NCBI RefSeq assembly: GCF_900156065.1 | Contig: NZ_FTNF01000001.1 | Location: 186,001-250,000 of the forward strand | Direction of reading: 5' to 3' | Origin: Micromonospora avicenniae | GTDB taxonomy: Bacteria; Actinomycetota; Actinomycetes; Mycobacteriales; Micromonosporaceae | DNA length: 64,000 bases | Shown: positions 40,220 to 50,224 of the stretch, piece by piece | Layout of the letters: each line of letters opens with the position of its first letter | Numbering within the stretch: position 1 is the stretch's first letter | Made by a program: the position numbers and the translations under genes | The notes under the pieces: generated by a model | The model's database searches: none | Seen by the model: only the letters and a program-made list of their open reading frames with translations | Told to the model about the DNA's origin: nothing

Positions 40220-41065
40220 TCAGGCGGTGGGGGCAGGCTGCCGGGCCGTGACGAGGTCGCCCAGGCGGGCGCGGCCGCCGTCCTCGGCGGTCAGCACCCA
40301 CACCCCGTCGGGCAGCAGCGCCATCGTGTGCTCGACGTGCGCGGCAATCGATCCGTCGCGGGTCACGACGGTCCAGCCGTCCGACAGTTCCGCGGTACGG
40401 GGCGAGCCCATGGTGATCATCGGTTCGATCGCCAGCGCCATCCCGGTCACCAGCCGTGGGCCCTTGCCCGGCCGCCCGTGGTTGAGCACGTGCGGGTCCT
40501 GGTGCATCTCGGTGCCGATCCCGTGGCCGCCGTAGCCGTCGACGATGCCGTACCGGCCACCCCGGCGGACCGCGTCCTCCACCGCGTGCGAGATGTCGGT
40601 GAGTCGCCCCCGACCACTGGCCGCGCCGCGGGCGGCAGCGGCGATCCCGGCCCACATCGCGTCCTCGGCCACTGCGGCCATCTTGAGCAGCGCCGGGTCC
40701 ACGTCCCCGACCCCGACGGTGATCGCTGAGTCGCCGTGCCAGCCGTCGAGCACGGCACCGCAGTCGATGGAGATGAGATCGCCGTCGCGGAGCACCTGGG
40801 CGGGCGCCGGGATGGCGTGCACCACCTGCTCGTTGACGGAGGAGCAGATCGAGGCCGGATAGCCGTGGTAGCCCTTGAACGACGGGACGGCCCCCGCCCC
40901 GCGGATCGTCGACTCGGCGATGGCATCCAGGTCGGCCGTGCTGACCCCGGGAGCCACCGCCTCCCGCATCCGACGCAGCGCTTCGGCGACCACCAGTCCG
41001 GCGGCCCGCATCTTCTCGATCTGCTCGGGGGTCTTCAGCTGGATGTCCAGCTGGGGACGGCGCAT
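40220..41065 (-). CDS. map: Methionine aminopeptidase type I
   Basis: 281 aa. Removes N-terminal Met from nascent proteins. The dimetal site is recognisable: two Asp in GAVLDGWHGDSAITVG, His in GHGIGTEMHQDPHV, Glu in MALAIEPMITMG and Glu in AAHVEHTMALL. The N-terminus QLKTPEQIEKMRAAGLVVAE is typical. Follows adk by 89 bp in the secY-adk-map unit. Confidence 0.97.
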   Translation of the reverse strand: MRRPQLDIQLKTPEQIEKMRAAGLVVAEALRRMREAVAPGVSTADLDAIAESTIRGAGAVPSFKGYHGYPASICSSVNEQVVHAIPAPAQVLRDGDLISIDCGAVLDGWHGDSAITVGVGDVDPALLKMAAVAEDAMWAGIAAAARGAASGRGRLTDISHAVEDAVRRGGRYGIVDGYGGHGIGTEMHQDPHVLNHGRPGKGPRLVTGMALAIEPMITMGSPRTAELSDGWTVVTRDGSIAAHVEHTMALLPDGVWVLTAEDGGRARLGDLVTARQPAPTA

Positions 41066-41154
41066 GGAGCAATTACCTTTCGTTGCCGAAACAGCGGGGC
41101 ACGCCGGACGTACCCCGCTGTTCGCACTCTATCCACCGGCGATCCGGCGGAACC

Positions 41155-41808
41155 TCAGCCGCCGTACGACCGCAACGCGTCGATGGCACGGACGGTGACG
41201 TCTTCCACCGGTCCCGTGGCGTCGATTCCGACCAGCTTGCCCTGGGCGCCGTAGTAGTCGACCAGCGGCGCGGTCTTCTCGGCGTACTCCCGGAGCCGGG
41301 TGGCGATGGTCTCCGGCTTGTCGTCGTCGCGCTGGAAGAGCTCGCCGCCGCACCTGTCGCAGATGCCCTCGCGAGTGGTGGCGTCGAACTCGACGTGCCA
41401 GATCTTGCCGCAGCCCCGGCAGGTCCGGCGGCCGGAGAGCCGCCGGATCACCTCGTCGTCGTCGACGACCAGTTCGAGCACCACGTCCAGGGCGGTGCCC
41501 AGGTCCGCGAGGAGCTTGTCCAGCGCGGCGGCCTGCGGGGTCGTACGGGGAAAGCCGTCGAGCAGGAAGCCCTCGCTCGCGTCCGGTTCGGCCAGCCGGT
41601 CCCGGACCATGTTGATGGTCACCTCGTCCGGCACCAGCTCGCCGGCGTCCATGTACCGCTTCGCCTCGATGCCCAACGGGGTGCCCTGGGACACGTTCGA
41701 CCGGAAGATGTCGCCCGTCGAGATCTTCGGCACCGCGAGATGGGCGGCGATGAACTCGGCCTGTGTGCCCTTACCCGCTCCCGGCGGGCCAACCAAGACG
41801 AGTCTCAT
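41155..41808 (-). CDS. adk: Adenylate kinase, zinc-LID long form
   Basis: 217 aa. Interconverts ATP, AMP and ADP. P-loop [10 protein letters not shown] at residues 7-16. The LID carries CRGCG and CDRCGG, a four-cysteine zinc site typical of Gram-positive long-form enzymes. [16 protein letters not shown] is the AMP-site block. The ATG at 41808 abuts the secY stop with no gap, so they are coupled. Confidence 0.98.
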   Translation of the reverse strand: MRLVLVGPPGAGKGTQAEFIAAHLAVPKISTGDIFRSNVSQGTPLGIEAKRYMDAGELVPDEVTINMVRDRLAEPDASEGFLLDGFPRTTPQAAALDKLLADLGTALDVVLELVVDDDEVIRRLSGRRTCRGCGKIWHVEFDATTREGICDRCGGELFQRDDDKPETIATRLREYAEKTAPLVDYYGAQGKLVGIDATGPVEDVTVRAIDALRSYGG

Positions 41809-43137
41809 CTACCGCAGGAACCCTTCGTAGTTCCGCTGCATCAGTTGGCTCTCGATCTGCTTCACGGTCTCCAGGCCGACGCCGACCATGATCAGCACAG
41901 CGGTACCACCGAACGGGAAGTTCTGGTACTGCTGGTTGTCGAGCCAGATGAAGAAGAAGTTCGGCAGGATCGAGACGATGCCCAGGTACAGCGCGCCCGG
42001 AAGGGTGATCCGGCTGAGGATGAAGTCGAGGTAGTCGGCCGTCGGCTTGCCGGGGCGGATGCCCGGTACGAACCCGCCGTACTTCTTCATGTTGTCCGCG
42101 ACCTCGGTCGGGTTGAACGTGATCGAGACGTAGAAGTACGTGAAGAAGATGATCAGCAGGAAGTAGACCGAGATGTAGATCGGGCTGTCCGGCGCCACCA
42201 GGTTGTTCTGGATCCACGCCTGGGTCTTGCCCGGGTTCGTCTGGTCGAAGAACTGCAGCGCCAGCTGCGGCAGGTAGAGCAGCGACGAACCGAAGATGAC
42301 GGGGATGACACCAGCCTGGTTGACCTTCAGCGGGATGTAGGTCGAGGTGCCGCCGTACATCCGCCGGCCGATCATCCGCTTGGCGTACTGCACCGGGATC
42401 CGGCGCTGCGCCTGCTCGATGAAGGTGACCGCGGTGATGACGACCAGGACCAGAGCGATGACGAGGAAGAACTTCCACCAGCCCTGGGAGGTCTTGATCT
42501 GCCAACCCTCGCTGGGGAGGCGAGCCGCGATCGAGGTGAAGATCAGGACGGACATGCCGTTGCCGACGCCGCGGTCGGTGATCAGCTCACCGAGCCACAT
42601 GACCACACCGGTGCCGGCGGTCATCGTCATGACCAGGACGCTCAGCGTCAGCCAGTCGGGGATGCCGACACCGTCGGGGATGATCGGGAACTGGTCGCAG
42701 CGGTTCTGGAAGAGCTGACCGGACCGGGCCAGCGCCACGAACGCCGAGGCCTGCAGGACACCGAGGCCGAGGGTCAGGTAGCGGGTGTACTGGGTGATCT
42801 TCGCCTGGCCGGCCTGGCCCTCCTTACGGAGCTGCTCCAGCCGCGGGATCACCACGGTCAGCAGTTGCAGGATGATGGACGCCGTGATGTAGGGCATGAT
42901 GCCCAGCGCGAAGACTGACAGCTGCAGCAGCGCCCCGCCCGAGAACAGGTTGAGCAGGTTCAGCACGCCGGTGGTGTCACCCTGGATGGAGTCGAGGCAC
43001 TTCTGCACGTTGCCGTACGAAACGCCTGGGCTGGGCAGGGTGGCGCCGAGCCGGTAGATCGCGATGATGCCGACTGTGAACAGCAGCTTCTTGCGCAGGT
43101 CAGGCGTTCGGAACGCACTGAGAAAGGCGGACAGCAA
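41809..43137 (-). CDS. secY: Preprotein translocase subunit SecY
   Basis: 442 aa, about ten TM segments; core of the Sec channel in the plasma membrane. Conserved regions: FSGGALLQLSVFALGIMPYI (TM2 and plug region), GNGMSVLIFTSIAARLP, YAKRMIGRRMYGGTSTYIPL and VNQAGVIPVIFGSSLLYLPQ. The start is a TTG at 43137 with GGAGG six nt upstream. Separated from rplO by 233 bp with a large hairpin. Confidence 0.97.
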   Translation of the reverse strand: MLSAFLSAFRTPDLRKKLLFTVGIIAIYRLGATLPSPGVSYGNVQKCLDSIQGDTTGVLNLLNLFSGGALLQLSVFALGIMPYITASIILQLLTVVIPRLEQLRKEGQAGQAKITQYTRYLTLGLGVLQASAFVALARSGQLFQNRCDQFPIIPDGVGIPDWLTLSVLVMTMTAGTGVVMWLGELITDRGVGNGMSVLIFTSIAARLPSEGWQIKTSQGWWKFFLVIALVLVVITAVTFIEQAQRRIPVQYAKRMIGRRMYGGTSTYIPLKVNQAGVIPVIFGSSLLYLPQLALQFFDQTNPGKTQAWIQNNLVAPDSPIYISVYFLLIIFFTYFYVSITFNPTEVADNMKKYGGFVPGIRPGKPTADYLDFILSRITLPGALYLGIVSILPNFFFIWLDNQQYQNFPFGGTAVLIMVGVGLETVKQIESQLMQRNYEGFLR

Positions 43138-43317
43138 CTTCTTCCTCCTGCGCGAGGCGGGCCGCCGGTTGTCCCTGGCGGTTCGGGGTGGGTGCCGGGC
43201 GAGTGCCCGATATCCATGGCTGGGAAGGGACTCTAACAGCCCGATCCCGGTCCGGGCAGACGTGCCCGGCTACATAAACCGAATCCGATATTACTTGGCG
43301 TGAACGTCCCAGGTAGA

Positions 43318-43360
43318 CCATGGCGCCCGCCAGTTGGTCACAACTGGACGGGCGCCATGG
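43318..43360 (-). terminator. Strong hairpin between rplO and secY
   Basis: 12 perfect outer pairs (43318-43329 with 43349-43360), one bulged base, then 7 inner pairs, loop GTCA on the plus strand. It begins 11 nt past the rplO stop. Likely a terminator or attenuator separating secY-adk-map from the ribosomal genes. Confidence 0.75.
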
Positions 43361-43370
43361 GTCATACGCC

Positions 43371-43814
43371 TTACAGCTCGGTGACCGAGCCACCGGCGGC
43401 GGTGATCTTCTCCTTGGCCGACGCGCTGAACGCGTGCGCCGACACCTGGAGGTTCACCCCACCGAGTTCTCCGGTACCGAGGACCTTCACCGGCTGGCCC
43501 TTGCGGACCGCACCGGCGTCGACCATCTCCTGCGGGCCGACCTGGCCGCCGTTCGGGAAGAGCTCGGCGAGCCGGTCCAGGTTGACCACCTGGAACGTCA
43601 CCTTGAACTTGTTCTTGAAGCCCTTCAGCTTCGGCAGGCGCATGTGGATGGGCATCTGCCCACCCTCGAACGCCGCCGAGATGTTCTTCCGGGCCTTGGA
43701 ACCCTTGGTACCGCGGCCAGCGGTCTTGCCCTTGGAACCCTCACCGCGACCCACCCGGGTCTTCGCGGTCTTGGACCCCGGCGCCGGGCGCAGGTGGTGG
43801 ACCTTGATCGTCAT
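43371..43814 (-). CDS. rplO: 50S ribosomal protein L15
   Basis: 147 aa. [40 protein letters not shown] and [20 protein letters not shown] are canonical. Its ATG overlaps the last base of the rpmD stop; it ends the ribosomal part of the spc operon. Confidence 0.98.
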   Translation of the reverse strand: MTIKVHHLRPAPGSKTAKTRVGRGEGSKGKTAGRGTKGSKARKNISAAFEGGQMPIHMRLPKLKGFKNKFKVTFQVVNLDRLAELFPNGGQVGPQEMVDAGAVRKGQPVKVLGTGELGGVNLQVSAHAFSASAKEKITAAGGSVTEL

Positions 43815-43996
43815 TACTCGACCTCCTCGACCTTCACGAGGTGGTTCACAGTGAAGATCATGCCGCGGATCTCGGGCCGGTCCTCCTTGACCACCACGTC
43901 GTTGATCCGCTTGAGACCGAGCGAACGCAGCGAATCACGCTGGTTCTGCTTGGTCCCGATCTCGGACCGGACCTGGGTGACCTTCAGACGCGCCAT
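43814..43996 (-). CDS. rpmD: 50S ribosomal protein L30
   Basis: 60 aa. [35 protein letters not shown] and [16 protein letters not shown] match L30. The ATG at 43996 overlaps the last base of the rpsE stop, and the stop overlaps the rplO start. Confidence 0.97.
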   Translation of the reverse strand: MARLKVTQVRSEIGTKQNQRDSLRSLGLKRINDVVVKEDRPEIRGMIFTVNHLVKVEEVE

Positions 43997-44610
43997 CAGG
44001 AAGCCACCCCCGCCCGCGTCGCCAGCATGGCGGCCGGCGCGACGTCCTCGACCGGCAGACCACGACGGGCGGCCACGGCCTCCGGCGACTCCAGCGACTT
44101 CAGAGCCGCCACGGTGGCGTGCACGATGTTGATCGGGTTCGACGAACCGAGGCTCTTGGAGAGCACATCGTGGATACCCGCGCACTCCAGCACGGCACGC
44201 ACCGGTCCACCGGCGATGACACCCGTACCGGCCGAGGCCGGCTTGAGCAGCACGACGCCTGCGGCGTCCTCGCCCTGAACCGGGTGCGGGATCGACTGGC
44301 CGATCCGCGGCACCTTGAAGAAGTGCTTCTTGGCCTCCTCGACGCCCTTGGCGATCGCCGCGGGCACCTCCTTGGCCTTTCCGTAGCCCACGCCGACCGT
44401 GCCGTCGCCGTCGCCCACGATCACCAGGGCGGTGAAGCTGAAGCGACGACCACCCTTCACGACCTTGGCGACGCGGTTGATCGCGACGACCCGCTCAAGG
44501 TGCGGGGTCTTCTCGACGGGCGCGTTTCCGCGGCCGCCCTCACGGCGGTTGTCGCGGCGACCACCCTCGTTGCCACCGGACCCGCCGCCACGGCGCTGTT
44601 GACCTGGCAT
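43996..44610 (-). CDS. rpsE: 30S ribosomal protein S5
   Basis: 204 aa, longer than the usual 165-170 because of a Gly/Arg-rich N-terminal extension ([20 protein letters not shown]). The double-stranded RNA-binding core includes [20 protein letters not shown] and [20 protein letters not shown], then [20 protein letters not shown]. Important for decoding accuracy. Confidence 0.97.
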   Translation of the reverse strand: MPGQQRRGGGSGGNEGGRRDNRREGGRGNAPVEKTPHLERVVAINRVAKVVKGGRRFSFTALVIVGDGDGTVGVGYGKAKEVPAAIAKGVEEAKKHFFKVPRIGQSIPHPVQGEDAAGVVLLKPASAGTGVIAGGPVRAVLECAGIHDVLSKSLGSSNPINIVHATVAALKSLESPEAVAARRGLPVEDVAPAAMLATRAGVAS

Positions 44611-44643
44611 CAGCAGCCTTCCTTCTCTCTCGTGACGGGGTTA

Positions 44644-45033
44644 CTAGAACTCGAGCCCGGCTTCGCGGGCGGCATCGGCAAGCGCGGCGACCCGCCCCGC
44701 GTACCGGTTGCCACCACGGTCGAAGACGACCTTGGAGACGCCGGCGGCCTTGGCCCGCTCGGCGAGCAGGGCGCCCACCTTGCCGGCGAGGGCGCTCTTG
44801 TCGCCCTCGGCACCGCGCAGCGAGGCGTCCATGGTCGACGCCGACGCCACGGTGTGACCCTTGGTGTCGTCGACGACCTGGGCGACGATGTGCCGCAGCG
44901 AACGGGTGACGACCAGGCGCGGACGCTCGGCGGTGCCACTGACGTTCTTGCGGACCCGGAAGTGCCGACGCGCACGCCCGACGGCGCGCTTGGCGGCGAC
45001 GCCGCGGCGGCGCTTGAGCAGCGTGGCGCTCAC
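44644..45033 (-). CDS. rplR: 50S ribosomal protein L18
   Basis: 129 aa. Binds 5S rRNA with L5 and L25. [40 protein letters not shown] and [20 protein letters not shown] are typical. The start overlaps the rplF stop by 4 bp. Confidence 0.98.
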   Translation of the reverse strand: MSATLLKRRRGVAAKRAVGRARRHFRVRKNVSGTAERPRLVVTRSLRHIVAQVVDDTKGHTVASASTMDASLRGAEGDKSALAGKVGALLAERAKAAGVSKVVFDRGGNRYAGRVAALADAAREAGLEF

Positions 45034-45572
45034 TTCTTACCTGCCTTTCCGGCCTTGCGGCGGATGACCTCGCCCTGGTACTTGATGCCCTTGCCCTTGT
45101 AGGGCTCCGGCGGGCGGATCTTCCGGATGTTGGCGGCGATCTCGCCGACCTGCTGCTTGTCGATGCCGGCGATGTGGAACAGCGTCGGGCGCTCCACCGT
45201 GAAGGTGATGCCCTCCGGCGCGGCCACAGTGACCGGGTGCGAGAAGCCGAGCGCGAACTCCAGGTCCTTGCCCTTGGCGGTGACCCGGTAACCGGTGCCC
45301 GCGATCTCCAGGCTCTTCCGGTAGCCCTCGGTGACGCCGACGATCATGTTGGCGACCAGGGTCCGGCTGAGGCCGTGCAGTTCCTTCGACTTGCGCTCAT
45401 CGTCCGGGCGGTTGACGGACAGCTGGCCGTCCTCGCTCCGCTCGATGCTGATCGGCTCGGCCAGGGTGTGCGACAGCTCGCCCTTAGGGCCCTTGACCTT
45501 GACGGTCCGGCCGTCGATCGTGATGTCGACGCCGGATGGCACCGGGATCGACTTACGTCCAATACGCGACAT
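45030..45572 (-). CDS. rplF: 50S ribosomal protein L6
   Basis: 180 aa. [59 protein letters not shown] and the end [20 protein letters not shown]. The ATG at 45572 fits the conserved N-terminus. Near the factor-binding region of the large subunit. Confidence 0.98.
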   Translation of the reverse strand: MSRIGRKSIPVPSGVDITIDGRTVKVKGPKGELSHTLAEPISIERSEDGQLSVNRPDDERKSKELHGLSRTLVANMIVGVTEGYRKSLEIAGTGYRVTAKGKDLEFALGFSHPVTVAAPEGITFTVERPTLFHIAGIDKQQVGEIAANIRKIRPPEPYKGKGIKYQGEVIRRKAGKAGKK

Positions 45573-45588
45573 TTCTACCTGTCTCCCG

Positions 45589-45996
45589 TTACCAGACGAA
45601 GGCGAGGACTTCCCCGCCAACGCTCCGCTTGCGGGCCTGCCGGTCGGTGAGCAGCCCCTGGGACGTCGAAATGATCGCCACGCCCAGCCCACCGAGCACC
45701 CGGGGGAGCCCGTCCGACTTGGCGTACACCCGGAGACCGGGCTTGGACACGCGCTTGACGCCGGCCAGGCTCCGCTCCCGGTTCTGGCCGTACTTCAGCT
45801 CGACGACCAGTCGCTTGCCGACGGCGCCCTCCTCGGGCTCCTCGACCGACCAGGTGGCGATGTAACCCTCGGCCTTCAAGACCTCGGCGATGTTCGCCTT
45901 GATCTTGGAGTAGGGCATCGTCACCCGGTCGTGGTACGCCTGGTTGGCGTTACGCAGACGCGTGAGCATGTCTGCGATCGGGTCGGTCATCGTCAT
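45589..45996 (-). CDS. rpsH: 30S ribosomal protein S8
   Basis: 135 aa from the ATG at 45996 ([20 protein letters not shown]); a TTG at 46008 would collide with the ribosome site. [20 protein letters not shown] and [20 protein letters not shown] are typical. In several bacteria S8 autoregulates the spc operon; no such site was identified here. Confidence 0.97.
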   Translation of the reverse strand: MTMTDPIADMLTRLRNANQAYHDRVTMPYSKIKANIAEVLKAEGYIATWSVEEPEEGAVGKRLVVELKYGQNRERSLAGVKRVSKPGLRVYAKSDGLPRVLGGLGVAIISTSQGLLTDRQARKRSVGGEVLAFVW

Positions 45997-46091
45997 GGAT
46001 TTCGTCAACCTTTCTCGCCGGGGTTCCCGCGTTCGCCCGCAGGCCTACGGCGAAGAGACAGTGCAGCTGACGCGCGGAGCGCGCCGGGCTA

Positions 46092-46277
46092 TTACCAGGA
46101 AGCCTTGGACACGCCGGGCAGCTCACCGCGGTGGGCCATCTCCCGGATGCACACCCGGCAGAGACCGAACTTGCGGTAGACCGCCTTCGGACGCCCGCAC
46201 CGCTGGCAGCGCGTGTACGCGCGAACCGAGAACTTCGGCTTCGCGGCCGCCTTCAGGATCAGCGCCTTCTTGGCCAT
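46092..46277 (-). CDS. rpsZ: 30S ribosomal protein S14 type Z
   Basis: 61 aa, the short zinc-binding S14. Cysteine pairs in [10 protein letters not shown] and [15 protein letters not shown] form the zinc site. [20 protein letters not shown] is the usual start. Actinobacteria often have a zinc-free paralogue elsewhere. Confidence 0.97.
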   Translation of the reverse strand: MAKKALILKAAAKPKFSVRAYTRCQRCGRPKAVYRKFGLCRVCIREMAHRGELPGVSKASW

Positions 46278-46278
46278 C

Positions 46279-46848
46279 TCAGTTCTCCTTGAACGGGAAG
46301 CCCAGGAGCTTGAGCAGCGCCCGGCCCTCGTCGTCGGTCGTGGCGGTGGTAACCACCGTGATGTCCATGCCCCGCTGGCGATCGATCTTGTCCTGGTCGA
46401 TCTCGTGGAACACCGACTGCTCGGTCAGGCCGAACGTGTAGTTGCCGTGCCCGTCGAGCTTGCGGCCGTCGAGACCGCGGAAGTCGCGGATACGCGGCAG
46501 CGCGATGGACAGCAGCCGGTCCAGGAACTCCCACATCCGGTCGCCGCGCAGGGTCACCTTCGCGCCGATCGGCATGCCCTCACGGAGCTTGAACTGGGCG
46601 ATGGACTTGGTCGCCCGCCGCACCTGCGGCTTCTGGCCGGTGATCGTGGCCAGGTCGCGGACGGCGCCGTCGATCAGCTTGGCGTCACGGGCGGCCTCGC
46701 CGACACCCATGTTGACGACGATCTTGACCAACCGCGGCACCTGCATCGCGTTGCCGTAGTCGTACTGCTCGCGCAGCTTGGCCACGATCTCGTTGCGGTA
46801 CCGCTCCTTGAGGCGCGGCGTGGTCTTGGTTTCGGTAGCCGTGGTCAT
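46279..46848 (-). CDS. rplE: 50S ribosomal protein L5
   Basis: 189 aa from the ATG at 46848, six nt from AAGGA. Binds 5S rRNA and contacts S13 and P-site t[43 protein letters not shown] and the end [16 protein letters not shown]. The start overlaps the rplX stop (TGATG). Confidence 0.97.
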   Translation of the reverse strand: MTTATETKTTPRLKERYRNEIVAKLREQYDYGNAMQVPRLVKIVVNMGVGEAARDAKLIDGAVRDLATITGQKPQVRRATKSIAQFKLREGMPIGAKVTLRGDRMWEFLDRLLSIALPRIRDFRGLDGRKLDGHGNYTFGLTEQSVFHEIDQDKIDRQRGMDITVVTTATTDDEGRALLKLLGFPFKEN

Positions 46849-47168
46849 CACAGGTCCTTACCGGTGCTACGCGCGATGCGGACCTTCTGGCCGTTGTCGT
46901 CGATCCGGTAACCGACACGGGTCGGCTTGCCGTCGGAGTCCAGGACCATCACATTCGAGATGTGGATCGGGGCCTCCTGAGTGACGATGCCACCGGTCTT
47001 GGCGCCGCGCTGGGTGGTGCTGATGCGGGTGTGCTTCTTGACCCGGTTCACGCCCTCGACCAGGACCTTGTCCTGCCGCGGGTAGGCCGCGATGACCTTG
47101 CCCTTGGCACCCTTGTCCTTGCCGGCGATGACGACGACCGTGTCGCCCTTCTTGACCTTCACGGTCAC
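46848..47168 (-). CDS. rplX: 50S ribosomal protein L24
   Basis: 106 aa from the GTG at 47168 overlapping the rplN stop (GTGA); a second GTG at 47162 is an alternative with better spacing from [39 protein letters not shown] and [20 protein letters not shown] are the KOW-domain and following blocks. Early assembly protein. Confidence 0.96.
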   Translation of the reverse strand: MTVKVKKGDTVVVIAGKDKGAKGKVIAAYPRQDKVLVEGVNRVKKHTRISTTQRGAKTGGIVTQEAPIHISNVMVLDSDGKPTRVGYRIDDNGQKVRIARSTGKDL

Positions 47169-47533
47169 AACACCTCCGGCGCGAGGGAAATAATCTTCAT
47201 GAACCGCTTGTCCCGCAGCTCCCGACCGACCGGGCCGAAGATACGGGTACCGCGCGGGTCGCCACCGTCCTTGATGATGACGGCGGCGTTCTCGTCGAAG
47301 CGGATGTACGACCCGTCCGGACGCCGCTTCTCCTTGGCGGTGCGAACGACGACGGCCTTGACGACGTCGCCCTTCTTCACACCGGCACCCGGGATCGCGT
47401 CCTTGACGGTGGCCACGATGACGTCGCCGATGCTCGCGTAGCGCCGACCGGAGCCACCGAGAACCCGGATGCACAGGATCTCCCGGGCACCCGTGTTGTC
47501 GGCGACGCGCAGTCGCGACTCCTGCTGAATCAC
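47165..47533 (-). CDS. rplN: 50S ribosomal protein L14
   Basis: 122 aa. [40 protein letters not shown] and [20 protein letters not shown] are canonical. GTG at 47533. First gene of the spc portion, 98 bp after rpsQ with a hairpin between. Confidence 0.98.
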   Translation of the reverse strand: MIQQESRLRVADNTGAREILCIRVLGGSGRRYASIGDVIVATVKDAIPGAGVKKGDVVKAVVVRTAKEKRRPDGSYIRFDENAAVIIKDGGDPRGTRIFGPVGRELRDKRFMKIISLAPEVL

Positions 47534-47557
47534 GTCTATCTCCTATGTCTGCCGGTT

Positions 47558-47581
47558 CTCCGGCCGCCGTAGCGGCCGGAG
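47558..47581 (-). terminator. Intercistronic hairpin rpsQ-rplN
   Basis: 10-bp perfect stem (47558-47567 with 47572-47581) with a 4-nt loop at the boundary between the S10 and spc operons. Could be a terminator or processing site. Confidence 0.45.
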
Positions 47582-47631
47582 CCTGGCGGAACCTGCGCCC
47601 GACTCGACGCCGGGCGAGCTCGAAGCCTTCG

Positions 47632-47913
47632 CTACTTGGCCTTTTCCAGGATCTCCACGAGCCGCCAGCGCTTGGTGGCGGAGAGCGGCCGGGTCTCCAT
47701 GATCAGGACCCGGTCGCCGATGCCGGCGCTGTTCTGCTCGTCGTGCACCTTGAGCTTGCTGGTACGGCGCATGATCTTGCCGTACAGCGCGTGCTTGACC
47801 CGGTCCTCGACCTCGACGACGACGGTCTTGTCCATCTTGTCGCTGACCACCAGGCCCTCGCGGACCTTGCGGCGGCCACGCGTGGTGGTGGCGGTCGTGG
47901 TGTTCTCGCTCAT
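47632..47913 (-). CDS. rpsQ: 30S ribosomal protein S17
   Basis: 93 aa. [63 protein letters not shown] start overlaps the rpmC stop by 4 bp. Last gene of the S10 operon. Confidence 0.98.
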   Translation of the reverse strand: MSENTTTATTTRGRRKVREGLVVSDKMDKTVVVEVEDRVKHALYGKIMRRTSKLKVHDEQNSAGIGDRVLIMETRPLSATKRWRLVEILEKAK

Positions 47914-48146
47914 CCTGCAGTCACCTCAGTCGGCGCGGCCGAGAGCCCCAGCTCGCGCTCGCGCATGATCGTGTAGATCCGGGCGATCTCCCGACGGATG
48001 ACCTGCAGCCGCCGGTTGTTGTCCAGCTGACCGGTTGCGGCCTGCACGCGGAGGTTGAACAGCTCCGCCTTGGCCTCCCGCAGCTTCGTGACCAGCTCCT
48101 CCTCGGAGAGCTCACGCAGCTCGGAGGCCTTAACGCCCGCTGCCAT
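47910..48146 (-). CDS. rpmC: 50S ribosomal protein L29
   Basis: 78 aa. [40 protein letters not shown] and [17 protein letters not shown] match L29. Located at the exit tunnel, part of the trigger-factor and SRP docking site. One-base overlap with rplP. Confidence 0.98.
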   Translation of the reverse strand: MAAGVKASELRELSEEELVTKLREAKAELFNLRVQAATGQLDNNRRLQVIRREIARIYTIMRERELGLSAAPTEVTAG

Positions 48147-48571
48147 CAGGACTCACCCACTTCGCGCGTCACAATGCGGCACTTCATCGGGAGCTTGTGG
48201 ATCGCGCGACGCATCGCCTCTCGCGCGATCTGCTCGTTCGGGAAGGACATCTCGAAGAGAATCCGCCCCGGCTTGACGTTGGAGACCCACCACTCGGGCG
48301 AGCCCTTACCGGAACCCATTCGGGTTTCCGCCGGCTTCTTGGTGAGGGCCTGGTCCGGGAAGATCGTGATCCAGACCTTGCCGCCACGCTTGATGTGACG
48401 GGTCATCGCGATACGCGCCGACTCGATCTGCCGGTTGGTCACGTACGCCGGCTCGAGAGCCTGGATCCCGAACTCGCCGAACACCACCCGGTTGCCGCCC
48501 TTGGACGCGCCGTGGCGGTCCGGGTGGTGCGGCTTGCGGAAGCCCTTCGGGGGCTTGCGCGGCATCAGCAT
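48146..48571 (-). CDS. rplP: 50S ribosomal protein L16
   Basis: 141 aa from the ATG at 48571, seven nt from GGAGGG; the ATG at 48565 would give the common MPRKPPKG start. [40 protein letters not shown] and [20 protein letters not shown]. Near the A-site tRNA elbow. Confidence 0.97.
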   Translation of the reverse strand: MLMPRKPPKGFRKPHHPDRHGASKGGNRVVFGEFGIQALEPAYVTNRQIESARIAMTRHIKRGGKVWITIFPDQALTKKPAETRMGSGKGSPEWWVSNVKPGRILFEMSFPNEQIAREAMRRAIHKLPMKCRIVTREVGES

Positions 48572-48574
48572 CTG

Positions 48575-49432
48575 TCAGCCCTCCTGCTGCGTTTCTGCCG
48601 CGGCGGCGACGGCGGCGGGATCCACCGCGTCACCACTCGGCGTCTCGGCCTGCTGCGCGAGCGTGGTCGCGGCAGCCCGGCCGGCCTCGGTACCGCCGGC
48701 GGTCGTGCCGGACGAACCCGACCGACCACGGCGCGGCCGCTCGGGCCGGTCGCCACGGTCACGGCGCGGGCGGGACGGACCGGTCTCGGCCGGAGCCTCC
48801 CGGCCCGGGACCGCGTCGCCCTTGTAGATCCAGACCTTCACACCGATCCGGCCGAAGGTGGTACGGGCCTCGAAGAAGCCGTACTCGATGTTGGCCCGCA
48901 GCGTGTGCAGCGGAACCCGGCCCTCGCGGTAGAACTCCGTCCGGCTCATCTCGGCGCCGCCGAGGCGACCCGAGACCTGAACCCGAATGCCCTTGCAGAC
49001 CGGGTTCTTCATGGCCGACTGCATCGCCTTGCGCATCGCCCGGCGGAAGCTGACCCGGCTGGACAGCTGCTCGGCCACGCCCTGCGCGACGAGCTGCGCG
49101 TCCGACTCGGGGTTCTTCACCTCGATGATGTTGAGCTGGACCTGCTTGCCGGTCAGCTTCTCGAGCCGGCCGCGGATCTTGTCGGCCTCCGCACCCTTAC
49201 GGCCGATGACGATGCCCGGCCGGGCGGTGTGGATGTCGACGCGGACCCGGTCCCGGGTGCGCTCGATGTCGACCTTGGAGATCCCGGCGCGCTCGAGGCC
49301 CTGGGACATCATCCGGCGGATCTTGACGTCCTCGCCGATGTAGTCCTTGTAGAGCTTGTCCGCGAACCAGCGGGACTTCCAGTCGGTCGAGATACCGAGC
49401 CGGAACCCGTGCGGGTGAACCTTCTGACCCAT
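48575..49432 (-). CDS. rpsC: 30S ribosomal protein S3 with long C-terminal tail
   Basis: 285 aa against about 233 in E. coli. [22 protein letters not shown]-domain loop [20 protein letters not shown] and [20 protein letters not shown] are conserved. Residues about 220-285 are an Arg/Pro then Ala/Glu-rich extension ending AAAETQQEG, common in actinobacteria. The start shares one base with the rplV stop. Confidence 0.98.
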   Translation of the reverse strand: MGQKVHPHGFRLGISTDWKSRWFADKLYKDYIGEDVKIRRMMSQGLERAGISKVDIERTRDRVRVDIHTARPGIVIGRKGAEADKIRGRLEKLTGKQVQLNIIEVKNPESDAQLVAQGVAEQLSSRVSFRRAMRKAMQSAMKNPVCKGIRVQVSGRLGGAEMSRTEFYREGRVPLHTLRANIEYGFFEARTTFGRIGVKVWIYKGDAVPGREAPAETGPSRPRRDRGDRPERPRRGRSGSSGTTAGGTEAGRAAATTLAQQAETPSGDAVDPAAVAAAAETQQEG

Positions 49433-49887
49433 TACTCCGCGCCCTCCGTGTTGCTCTGCGCCTCGGCCGGCGCGGCCTTCTTCGCCGGAGCCGTCTTCTT
49501 CGCGGCCTTACGCGGTGCGGCCGGCGCGACGGCCTCGACCGCCACCGTGATGTGGCAGGTGCGCTTGCGGATCCGGTACGCCCGGCCCTGCGCCCGCGGC
49601 TGGAACCGCTTCATGGTCGGGCCCTCGTCCACGAACGCCTCGCTGACGAGCAGCGCGTCGGGGTCCAGCCGCTCGTTGTTCTCCGCGTTGGCGATCGCGC
49701 TCGCGAGCACCTTGTACACCTGCTCGCTCGCAGCCTGCGGCGCGAACTGCAGCACCGTGAGCGCCTCCTTCGCGGGCAGGCCGCGGACGAGGTTGACCAC
49801 CCGGCGCGCCTTCATCGGCGAGATGCGCACGTGCCGCGCAACCGCCCGCGCGCCCGGAAGCACCGGAGCGTCGCCCTTTCCTGGCAT
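49432..49887 (-). CDS. rplV: 50S ribosomal protein L22 with Lys/Ala tail
   Basis: 151 aa; core about 115 aa ([60 protein letters not shown]). The beta-hairpin lines the exit tunnel. The tail [20 protein letters not shown] is a low-complexity basic extension. Confidence 0.97.
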   Translation of the reverse strand: MPGKGDAPVLPGARAVARHVRISPMKARRVVNLVRGLPAKEALTVLQFAPQAASEQVYKVLASAIANAENNERLDPDALLVSEAFVDEGPTMKRFQPRAQGRAYRIRKRTCHITVAVEAVAPAAPRKAAKKTAPAKKAAPAEAQSNTEGAE

Positions 49888-49927
49888 CGCTGTAACCCCT
49901 TGATCCTCTATCCGTATGCCCGCGGCG

Positions 49928-50209
49928 TCAGCGCCGACGGCTCTTCCGGTCGTCCTTCTCGTGACCCTTGAACGTACGGGTCAAAGCGAACTCGCCGAGC
50001 TTGTGCCCGACCATCGCCTCGGTTACGAACACCGGGACGTGCTTGCGCCCGTCGTGCACGGCGATCGTGTGCCCGAGCATCTCCGGGATGATCATCGAGC
50101 GCCGCGACCAGGTCTTGATGACGTTCTTGGTGCCCTTGTCGTTCTGCGTCTCCACCTTCTTCATCAGGTGGTCGTCTACGAACGGGCCCTTCTTCAGGCT
50201 GCGAGGCAT
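49928..50209 (-). CDS. rpsS: 30S ribosomal protein S19
   Basis: 93 aa. [40 protein letters not shown] and [20 protein letters not shown] are canonical. Head protein paired with S13. Confidence 0.98.
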   Translation of the reverse strand: MPRSLKKGPFVDDHLMKKVETQNDKGTKNVIKTWSRRSMIIPEMLGHTIAVHDGRKHVPVFVTEAMVGHKLGEFALTRTFKGHEKDDRKSRRR

Positions 50210-50224
50210 AAGTCAGCTCTCCTG

